Source of the DNA: CAYSDL01 sp964429875
GTDB taxonomy: Bacteria > Fidelibacterota > Marinisomatia > SCGC-AAA003-L08 > D37C17
Direction: 5' to 3'
NCBI GenBank assembly: GCA_964429875.1
Contig: CAYSDL010000060.1
Span: 1-7,028 of the forward strand
DNA length: 7,028 bases
This document shows, piece by piece, positions 1 to 6,290 of the stretch (its first letter is position 1; each line of letters opens with the position of its first letter). The notes below the pieces were generated by a model, which was not told the DNA's origin, searched no databases, and was given only the letters and a program-made list of their open reading frames with translations. The translations under genes and the position numbers were made by a program.

Positions 1-1615
1 CACGCCATAATTCCCAATATGGAGGAATAGTTTCTTGAAATGTAAATAAACTAGAAACTCCTACATAATCAACACCACAAGCATAAAGATCAGGAGTGAA
101 AGTTAATCCTGCAAGTGTAGCATATCCACCATATGATGCGCCATAAATTGCAATTCTATCAGGATCAGCTACTCCTTCTTCAATTAACCAATGAACTCCA
201 TCAGTAATATCATCCTGCATTGTTTTTCCCCATTGTTTAAAGCTTTTTTCAAAAAACTCTTTACCATAACCAGTACTTCCTCTAAAATTCATTTGGAATA
301 CAGCATAACCTTTATTAGCAAGATATTGAATCTCACTATTAAAGCCCCATCGATCACGTGCCCATGGACCACCATGTGGATTAACAACAACAGGAAGATT
401 TTTTCCACTACAACCAACTGGGAGCGTTAAATATCCATGAATTGTCAAGCCATCTCTAGATTGATATTTGATTGGTTTCATTTCAGCCATATGTTCAGGA
501 TTTAACCATGGCTTTAAATTTGCAAGCTCAGTAAGATTATCTTTTTCAATATCATAATAATAATAAATGCCGCCTGAACGATCACTAAAGGTTACAACAA
601 TAGCCTTTGATTCATCCTTGCTTAGATCAGACAATCGAACTTCTAGCCCAGGCAACTTCTCTTCTAATGTAGCTTGGAGGTTTCCTCTCCATGAATCAAA
701 AAATTCATAACCATTTTTATCTGTATAGAAACTAACGCCAGTTATAATCTTTCTTTTAGTTGAACGCATTAAATTATAAACATCAACTTCAGGATGTTGA
801 TAAATCAAATCAGTTTCCTTCCCTTTACTTAAATCAAATTTGTAAATTGAACTTTTATCATTATATCTATTTGAAGAAACATATAATTCTTTATCATCAA
901 ATGTAAAATACAAAGGGCTCACTGATTCCTTAAAGTTTGTAGTTAAGATAGTTTTAAATTCGTCTTCTTCATTAACTCTATATAGCAAACTTTCATTAAC
1001 TCCATCAGAAGTCATAGCTATTCTTAATTTACCTTTATTATCTGTCATCCAGCTTGATATATTTCCTGGATTTTCAGCAATTAATTTCATTTCACCCGTA
1101 TTTACATTTAATCTATAAGCATCATGAATTCTCACATCTCTTTTATTCAGACCTACAACCATATGAATTGGATCATCTTCTAAGTCATCGATAATCTCAG
1201 CTTTTATATTTTCAAATGGTGTTAAATCTATTTCATTTGTTCCATCTACATTAACAGCAAATATGTGAATATTTTCATCTCCACCTTCATCTTTTACATA
1301 AGCAATTCTATCTTCACTTAACCAGAAATATCCATATACACTTCTATCTTTTTCTTTTGTTAGTTGCATCTCTGTATCTGTAGACATTGATTTAACAAAA
1401 ATATTCATTCTTCTATTACCTTCTTGCCATGGTTTCATATATGAAATAAAACCACCCTCTGGAGATAATTGAAAACTTGATTGCTCAGGATTTCTAAAAA
1501 ATTCCTCCAATGGTATTGAAGGTGCCTTTGTTTTACTGCAAGATGAAAGATTTTGATTATTCATTGAACAAGCTCCTAGAATTAAAAGAAAATTAAATAG
1601 TATTATATTTTTCAT
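1..1615 (-). CDS. S9-family (prolyl oligopeptidase-type) serine peptidase, lipoprotein, C-terminus outside window
   Basis: Probably cleaves peptides in the envelope, either as an oligopeptidase or as a dipeptidyl/acylaminoacyl-type exopeptidase. I see 538 complete codons reading off the left edge. The N-terminus is a lipoprotein signal with lipobox LGAC (Cys16). Residues about 35-385 show the beta-propeller pattern of S9 enzymes (SPEGGFISY, FWLSEDRIAYV, FTFDDKELYVSSN, LSKDESKAIVV). The alpha/beta-hydrolase domain follows, with HGGPWARDRWG at 414-424 (oxyanion-hole region), FRGSTGYGKEF, and the nucleophile elbow GASYGGYA with Ser494. The catalytic Asp and His are expected beyond the window, since such proteins are usually about 650-700 residues. 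The ATG at 1615 is favoured by the lipobox and by an AAAGAGG ribosome-binding site formed by the last codons of the upstream gene, whose stop lies 3 nt before. The family call is firm; substrate and subfamily are not determined. Confidence 0.95.
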   Translation of the reverse strand, partial: MKNIILFNFLLILGACSMNNQNLSSCSKTKAPSIPLEEFFRNPEQSSFQLSPEGGFISYMKPWQEGNRRMNIFVKSMSTDTEMQLTKEKDRSVYGYFWLSEDRIAYVKDEGGDENIHIFAVNVDGTNEIDLTPFENIKAEIIDDLEDDPIHMVVGLNKRDVRIHDAYRLNVNTGEMKLIAENPGNISSWMTDNKGKLRIAMTSDGVNESLLYRVNEEDEFKTILTTNFKESVSPLYFTFDDKELYVSSNRYNDKSSIYKFDLSKGKETDLIYQHPEVDVYNLMRSTKRKIITGVSFYTDKNGYEFFDSWRGNLQATLEEKLPGLEVRLSDLSKDESKAIVVTFSDRSGGIYYYYDIEKDNLTELANLKPWLNPEHMAEMKPIKYQSRDGLTIHGYLTLPVGCSGKNLPVVVNPHGGPWARDRWGFNSEIQYLANKGYAVFQMNFRGSTGYGKEFFEKSFKQWGKTMQDDITDGVHWLIEEGVADPDRIAIYGASYGGYATLAGLTFTPDLYACGVDYVGVSSLFTFQETIPPYWELWR

Positions 1616-1618
1616 GAT

Positions 1619-2311
1619 TTACCTCTTTAAATTAAAAATTTTAGTTTGATATTTTGACAAATTTATCTGTGCTACCCCATCAGTTATTCTGATCATTGAT
1701 CTATCTAATAAAGAAAGACCTACATCAATCTCATATTTTGATAAATCTAAAGTATATTGCTGATTTGAATCAAAATAATTTAAACATAATAAAAGAATTT
1801 CATCTTCATATTTATTAATAAAAAAGTACCCATTATCAATAGTAATTAATTCCGTCTCTCCATATTGTAAGCTTTTATAATTATTATTAAAATGAGATAA
1901 CATATTTAATTTTCTACTAAGTGCATTGTTTTCATATAGAGATGCTATTTCTTTTTCATTGTAACTGAATTCAAAACTTCCGGATAAAAAAGAATTAATA
2001 CATAAAATCATAAACAGCTTATCACGAATATATTCAGCTTTGTTATTAAGTTCTTTATTGTTAATCGTAATATCATTTTTAGTTAATTCAATGTCTATAG
2101 GAGAAAATTGAGTAAACATTGGCAATGAAATATTTATATCTTTAAACTTTGCAATATTTTCATCAAATGTCTTCATTAGACTATCATTATCTATAGTGTT
2201 ATTTATAAAAGATGTTATTGTATTAGAATATAGATTTAAAGATATTTTGTCAATTTCTGAAGAGATACTAAAAGATAAAAAAATATTACTTAATATAATT
2301 ATTAGAAACAT
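1619..2311 (-). CDS. Exported protein of unknown function, weakly like the C-terminal part of GH13 alpha-amylases
   Basis: A 230-residue protein with a hydrophobic N-terminus (about residues 2-17) that looks like a signal peptide, although it lacks a positive charge after Met1; processing near Ser15-Ser18 would place it in the periplasm. I do not recognise it firmly. Residues about 94-230 follow the order seen at the end of alpha-amylase-family proteins: a helix where the last barrel strands would be (RDKLFMILCINSFLSGS), a helix and loop resembling 'LIALRKENPALRYG' (LSHFNNNYKSLQYGETELI, 137-155), then a small beta-sandwich-like part (EILLLCLNYFDSN, YTLDLSKYEI, AQINLSKYQTKIFNL). The front of the barrel, with the catalytic nucleophile and acid, is absent, and no NHD motif is visible, so it cannot be an active amylase. 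Its ATG overlaps the preceding stop by one base (TAATG), and a TAA two codons upstream in its own frame rules out a longer form. It is either a repurposed or decayed fragment, or unrelated. Confidence 0.8.
   Translation of the reverse strand: MFLIIILSNIFLSFSISSEIDKISLNLYSNTITSFINNTIDNDSLMKTFDENIAKFKDINISLPMFTQFSPIDIELTKNDITINNKELNNKAEYIRDKLFMILCINSFLSGSFEFSYNEKEIASLYENNALSRKLNMLSHFNNNYKSLQYGETELITIDNGYFFINKYEDEILLLCLNYFDSNQQYTLDLSKYEIDVGLSLLDRSMIRITDGVAQINLSKYQTKIFNLKR
1621..1628 (-). promoter_or_regulatory. Shine-Dalgarno sequence for the S9 peptidase gene
   Basis: The transcript reads AAAGAGGTAAATCATG. The AGAGG lies about 6 nt before the ATG at 1615 and is made from the final Lys-Arg codons of the upstream gene, whose TAA stop follows at once. 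It is the only good Shine-Dalgarno sequence at a gene start in this window; the starts at 2311, 4236 and 6288 have none. This fixes the peptidase start and suggests translational coupling to the gene before it. Confidence 0.7.
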
Positions 2312-4236
2312 TAATTACTTGATAAAATAGTATTTACTAAAATAACTACATCTAAAATATTAACTGTATTATCAGTATTTAAATCAGATGCCCAAAATTC
2401 ATAATCAGTTGGAGTTGATGATCCTAAAATAATATTTATTAAACTCACTATATCTAAAATATTGATCAATTCATCTTGATTAATATCACCTAAAATACCA
2501 CCAAAAGATCCTAACAGCTCTTCTAGAACATAATGCATCCATTCAGTATCAATTTCATTATTTGCATAAGCGATCATTCCTTCTTGATCAACAATAAAAT
2601 CTCTAGGATAAGGTGAGCCATCATTAGGCATATAATATAAATCATAGGTATCCCCACCCTGCACGCCACCAGAACTTCCTGGGTCATATAATATAGGAAA
2701 AGTTAGTCCACCCTGCGCAATAAAGTCAGATATAACATTCTGATTATTTGTATTTGATATCCCTATTAGCAATACGTCATCCTGATCATAGGTTTGCCAA
2801 AAAGTTGTTTCCATATCCGATAACTCCGGATTACAAACAGGTCAGTTAGGTGCAAAAAATGCTAAAATAACAATTTTACCAAGTTGATCTGAAAGTCTAA
2901 ATGTTCCAGAACCATTTGCTATGACAGACAACTGAAAATCAGGAGCAACATCACCTACATTAGCTCCATTAATATTTCCATTTGTTTCACAAATAACTTC
3001 ATCTTCATCTGAATCATTGCTTACTATTCTATATCCACCTGAAGCATTGTTTGAATTTGCCGTATAAGTAATATTAACAGTTTGTGTTTCTCCTGGAGAC
3101 AGGTTACTTAATGGAGAAGGAGAAAACTCATTATTAGTTGTATAAGCATCGATAATATTTAGAGTTTGGTTCCCATTATTAGTTACATCAAGACTTAAAG
3201 TATAAGAGTTTCCATTTTCTACATAAGGATAATTTAGTTCATACATATTAAGATCAATATCAGGACCATCAATTTCACCATATTCAAAAATTTGTACAGA
3301 GGCCCATTCACCTGAATATATGAAATTATCTTTTGTTGATATCGCCATTGTTCTTCTTGTTGTATTTTTATAACCAGCAAGACTTAAAGATTCACCATCA
3401 AATTCAAGTATTTCAACATCATCCCAATCAGAAACAGCAATTTTATTTTCATCAAATACATCTAATCTATTAGCCATTCCAGATGTATTGTAAATATCTA
3501 TAACTTGAGGCGTAACATTGACTATATGGGCAATTGCGACCACTCCATCAGAACCTATTGCAGCATAAAGATATCCACCCCCTATAGCAATATCTTTTAT
3601 TGCATTAGACAGTTCAACCGTTGCTAGTAAAAAATATTCATTTTCAACTAATTCACTCTCAAAATAATCTAATAGAGTTGATCCATCAGCTACATATATA
3701 TGGTAATCATCAATGACTACATCCCATGCATTATCCGCTTGAATTGTTGAAAGATAATCTGGATTTGATGGATTAGAAATATCATATAACAAAACACCAT
3801 CCTCATGGGCAGCCACAGCTAAAAGATTTTCGTGAATATCTAAATTTTCTAATATATAATTACTTGTACCAGATATGTATCCTAGGTTCTGCGGGTTTGA
3901 AGGGTTGGATATATTAATTATTGCTACCCCATTTTTTGTAGTAAAATAAGCATAATTTCCAGCAGCTTTAACACAATTTGGCTTGGCTCCGCCACCACCG
4001 CCTCCGCCGCCACCAGAAAGATTAAGTGTGCTTAAATGGTTTAATTCTTCTCTATCAGAGATATCATAAAATTCAATACCCCCAATCATTCCTGAGACTA
4101 TAAGTAAATCACCTATAATTTCTGTATCTAGAATGTGTGTAGCAGAGGGATTATCATAATCATGAAGAGTTAGATTCATAGTATATGATATTCCTATAAA
4201 CAAAACAGCAGTCAGTATATAATTAATAAATTTCAT
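2311..4236 (-). CDS. Exported selenoprotein: LVIVD beta-propeller, Ig-like domain, UxxC redoxin domain, dockerin (TGA at 2842-2844 read as Sec)
   Basis: One 641-residue reading frame if the in-frame TGA at codon 465 is read as selenocysteine. In order: signal peptide (about 1-19); seven propeller repeats starting near 43, 94, 138, 179, 222, 265 and 305, with LVIVD-type strands such as GVAIINISNPSNP and GVLLYDISNPSNP; a nine-Gly insert (75-83) between repeats 1 and 2; an ASH/DUF1573-like Ig domain (about 324-425, LDVTNNGNQTLNI, LSPGETQTVNITYTAN); an AhpC/TlpA-like redoxin domain (427-580) opening with VGDVAPDFQL, active site FFAPN-U-PVC (Sec465, Cys468), then VLLIGIS, LTFPILYD and RDFIVDQEGMIAY; and a dockerin (582-641). 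Likely role: thiol-disulfide or peroxide chemistry at the cell surface, with the propeller and dockerin as binding or anchoring modules. The start follows the cyclase stop by 12 nt without a Shine-Dalgarno. Read conventionally it becomes two half-proteins, each with part of a redoxin fold and the second without the first active-site residue. A nonsense mutation or sequencing error at a Cys codon is the main alternative. Confidence 0.85.
2323..2490 (-). repeat. Dockerin-type calcium-binding repeat pair ending the selenoprotein
   Basis: Two 22-residue repeats fit the type I dockerin loop-helix pattern DxNxDxxxNxxD followed by a hydrophobic helix. The first begins GDINQDELINILDIV and ends LINIIL (residues 583-604); the second begins SDLNTDNTVNILDVV and ends LVNTIL (617-638). 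The Asp/Asn ligand positions are kept in both, so each should bind calcium. It makes up the extreme C-terminus. Whether it binds a cohesin or serves as a surface-retention module in this lineage is unknown. Confidence 0.85.
2806..2839 (-). promoter_or_regulatory. Candidate bacterial SECIS hairpin
   Basis: Counting from the base after the UGA, nt 11-15 (AUCCG, 2831-2827) pair perfectly with nt 23-27 (CGGAU, 2819-2815) around a 7-nt loop GAGUUAU (2826-2820). An outer 5-bp stem, UGUUU (2839-2835) with AAACA (2810-2806), can form across an unpaired GUA/AUGG internal loop. A G at the first loop position and a loop starting 16 nt after the UGA fit the published bacterial SECIS consensus (short apical stem, G in the first two loop bases, loop about 16-37 nt downstream). 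It should be bound by SelB to direct Sec insertion. I folded it by eye; no energy was computed. Confidence 0.72.
2842..2844 (-). other. In-frame UGA recoded as selenocysteine (Sec465)
   Basis: Reading on from FFAP, the transcript gives AAC TGA CCT GTT TGT, that is N-U-P-V-C. The codon falls on the nucleophilic first Cys of the redoxin CxxC motif, the commonest Cys-to-Sec replacement site in bacterial thioredoxin-fold selenoproteins. Homology to redoxins continues without a gap on both sides of it, in one frame. All four genes that end inside the window stop with TAA, and no other in-frame TGA occurs in any of the five coding regions, which argues against general TGA reassignment. Confidence 0.85.
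3988..4014 (-). repeat. Nine-glycine tract in the propeller (GC-rich patch)
   Basis: Nine consecutive Gly codons (residues 75-83) using GGT, GGC and GGA mixed, so it is not a pure triplet expansion. It is the most GC-rich stretch in an otherwise AT-rich window. It lies in the link between propeller repeats 1 and 2 and accounts for their spacing of about 51 residues, against 40-44 for the others. It probably forms a flexible surface loop. Confidence 0.9.
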
Positions 4237-4248
4237 GTTATGATTAAT

Positions 4249-6288
4249 TTAATTAGAATCAATATAATCATCAAGTTTCTTTCTATAATTTTTAATATTT
4301 TCATCAAGTTTTTGATTATCAATTTTTATAGCCATTTTATTTGCTCTTAAATAACATTTTTCTGCTCTATCTAGTTTGTTTTTTTTAAGATGAACAAGGC
4401 CCATATCAATAAGAATTTCTGCCACCCTAACTTTATTATTTAATTCTGAAAAAATATCTATCGATTCTTCGAAAGAATCAAGCGCATCATTGAATTCTCC
4501 TTTGGCATAATGAATATGACCAAAAGCCAAATGAATTCTTGCATTAAATAAAGGTTGTTTAAAATCTTTAGATATTTCTAAAGCCTCTTCAAGGTTTTTC
4601 TTTGCATCATTATATTTATTTACATTGATAAAACATTCAGATTGAATTATAAGTGTTTGAGCAAAATTATAGATCATATTTTCAGATTGAAAAATAGCCA
4701 TTGCTTTATTGTAATAATTAATTGCTGTTTCATTTTCTCCTGAACTTTTATATGCATTACCCATTGTCCCATATGAATTACCAAGTCGATCTTCAAGTTC
4801 AAGCTTTTGATATATTCTTTGAGATTGTTCTAGATAATTAATCCAACGATCATTCTCGCCACTTAAACCATAGCATGTTGACATATTATGAAGCAGGTTT
4901 GCATACATATGTTCATTTTGTAATGTTTTTTGAAGTTTTAATCCTTTATTAAAAAACCTAATTGCTTTTTTAAAACGTTTTTGTTCTTTATAAATAAGTC
5001 CATAATTATTATATACAATTGATAAAGATTCTTTATCATTATTATCTTCGGCTATATCAAGAGCATCATCTAAATGCTCCTCAGCATCATCAAATTCACC
5101 CATAAGATTTTTATTTAATGCAAGCGTTGCATATGGTTTTGAAAAATTATCATCTAGATCTATTGATTCTTCTAACAATTTAACAGATTTATCTAAGGAA
5201 TCATTTATTTTAACTAAATAGTTTCCCTCAAGATATTTTTTATAAGCCTCATTATTTACATCATCTTTTTTTTCAAACATTTTTTTAATCGATTCTGGCA
5301 ATTTAACTGATAATACATCAGCAAAAGAGGCAACAATACTACCTGATATTTGATTTAATTCATTATGACTCGACTCCCAGCTTTTAGATAATATTTCCTG
5401 TCCTGTATCCATTGAAGTTAAAAGAACATTAACCTTAAACTTTTCACCAACACTAAGTATACTTAACTGCGCAATATTCTGAACAGCTAAATCAATAGAT
5501 ATCTGAGATATTGATTCATCTGAACCTTTATATTTTTTTACATCAAATATTGATGGAGTTCTAATCTCATCTATTTTCTGCAAATCTTCTATTATTTTCT
5601 CTAAGAATGAATAGCAAAAGAATTCTTCTTCTTTACTTCCTAAATTTTCTGGATATAAAATTCCAATTGTTTTATAATCATCAATTTTTTCATCTGGAGA
5701 TACAAGTTTAACACCTCTGCCAACTAATGTTTTTATAAGATCATCAGGCCTTTCACTTAAATAATCTTTTTTATCTATATAGATTCTAAATAATTCTGTT
5801 GTGCTAGGAATATTTTTTAATCTTACTTTCCCATAAGATCTAGAAAATAAATTTTCATCTTCAAGGTTTGATAAAAATGAATCACTACAGGCAATTCCTC
5901 CTGGTATAGCTGTTGGCTCAATCCTAGCACATAGATTAACATCATTTCCAAAAAGGTCCCCACCTTTAACAACAACATTTCCATAGTGAAGTCCAATACG
6001 TACAACTATCTGATTGGTTCCTTTAGTATTTTCATTTCTTGCTTTAAGTTCTTTTTGAATTTTGATTGCTGCTGATGTTGCTTTACTCGAATCCTCAAAT
6101 TCTGCAAATATTGCATCACCAATATGCTTTATTATATTTCCATCTCCATCTTTAATATGTTTATTTAGAATTATATCGTGTTCATCAAGTAGTTGTAATG
6201 CTGCTTTTTCATTACGAGCAATCATGCTACTGTAACCAACGATATCTGAAAAGAAAATAGAGGTGGTTTTAATTTTATTTTTTTGCAT
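4249..6288 (-). CDS. Class III adenylate/guanylate cyclase with TolB-like middle domain and C-terminal TPR repeats
   Basis: A 679-residue cytoplasmic protein with no signal peptide or membrane segment, predicted to make a cyclic nucleotide, most likely cAMP. The catalytic domain is at the N-terminus (about 6-170). Both metal-binding aspartates are present (Asp15 in IFFSDIVGYS, Asp58 in IKHIGDAIFAEF). Lys54 and Asp116 sit at the purine-recognition positions typical of adenylate cyclases, and Asn118 and Arg122 (FGNDVNLCARIE) supply the transition-state residues, so the site looks complete. Class III enzymes need a dimer. Residues about 205-330 resemble the TolB/FlgO-like domain often found in cyclase-TPR proteins (TIGILYPENL), in divergent form. 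From about 345 to 660 there are some eight TPR units; those at 426, 465, 504, 544, 584 and 623 repeat every 39-40 residues, as in extended kinesin-light-chain/LGN-type TPRs, suggesting a protein- or peptide-sensing arm. The ATG lies 2 nt after the previous stop with no Shine-Dalgarno, implying reinitiation. Confidence 0.93.
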   Translation of the reverse strand: MQKNKIKTTSIFFSDIVGYSSMIARNEKAALQLLDEHDIILNKHIKDGDGNIIKHIGDAIFAEFEDSSKATSAAIKIQKELKARNENTKGTNQIVVRIGLHYGNVVVKGGDLFGNDVNLCARIEPTAIPGGIACSDSFLSNLEDENLFSRSYGKVRLKNIPSTTELFRIYIDKKDYLSERPDDLIKTLVGRGVKLVSPDEKIDDYKTIGILYPENLGSKEEEFFCYSFLEKIIEDLQKIDEIRTPSIFDVKKYKGSDESISQISIDLAVQNIAQLSILSVGEKFKVNVLLTSMDTGQEILSKSWESSHNELNQISGSIVASFADVLSVKLPESIKKMFEKKDDVNNEAYKKYLEGNYLVKINDSLDKSVKLLEESIDLDDNFSKPYATLALNKNLMGEFDDAEEHLDDALDIAEDNNDKESLSIVYNNYGLIYKEQKRFKKAIRFFNKGLKLQKTLQNEHMYANLLHNMSTCYGLSGENDRWINYLEQSQRIYQKLELEDRLGNSYGTMGNAYKSSGENETAINYYNKAMAIFQSENMIYNFAQTLIIQSECFINVNKYNDAKKNLEEALEISKDFKQPLFNARIHLAFGHIHYAKGEFNDALDSFEESIDIFSELNNKVRVAEILIDMGLVHLKKNKLDRAEKCYLRANKMAIKIDNQKLDENIKNYRKKLDDYIDSN

Positions 6289-6290
6289 TA

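Noticed and set aside
191..430. 79-codon plus-strand reading frame
   Set aside because: It is antisense to the hydrolase domain of the S9 peptidase, which shows clear family motifs; the plus-strand product has no recognisable feature.
2311..2814. A separate 167-residue gene starting at the ATG at 2814, with GGAG 9 nt upstream
   Set aside because: It would begin inside a redoxin domain, without its first strands and active site, while the missing part sits in the same frame just upstream. Sec read-through explains it better; internal initiation is kept only as a secondary possibility.
2842..2844. TGA read as Trp or Gly under a variant genetic code
   Set aside because: Only one in-frame TGA occurs across five genes, tryptophans are encoded by TGG throughout, and the position is a redoxin nucleophile, where Trp or Gly would inactivate the site.
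2842..2844. Pseudogene by nonsense mutation, or sequencing error
   Set aside because: It cannot be excluded without reads or relatives, but the downstream frame is intact for 176 codons, the hit is exactly on the CxxC Cys, and a SECIS-like hairpin follows.
4237..4248. Promoter or terminator in the 12-nt gap between the cyclase and selenoprotein genes
   Set aside because: The gap is too short to hold either, and I saw no hairpin with a T-run; simple operon spacing is enough.
5823..6005. 60-codon minus-strand reading frame
   Set aside because: It is an out-of-frame shadow inside the cyclase catalytic domain, where the annotated frame carries the conserved catalytic residues.
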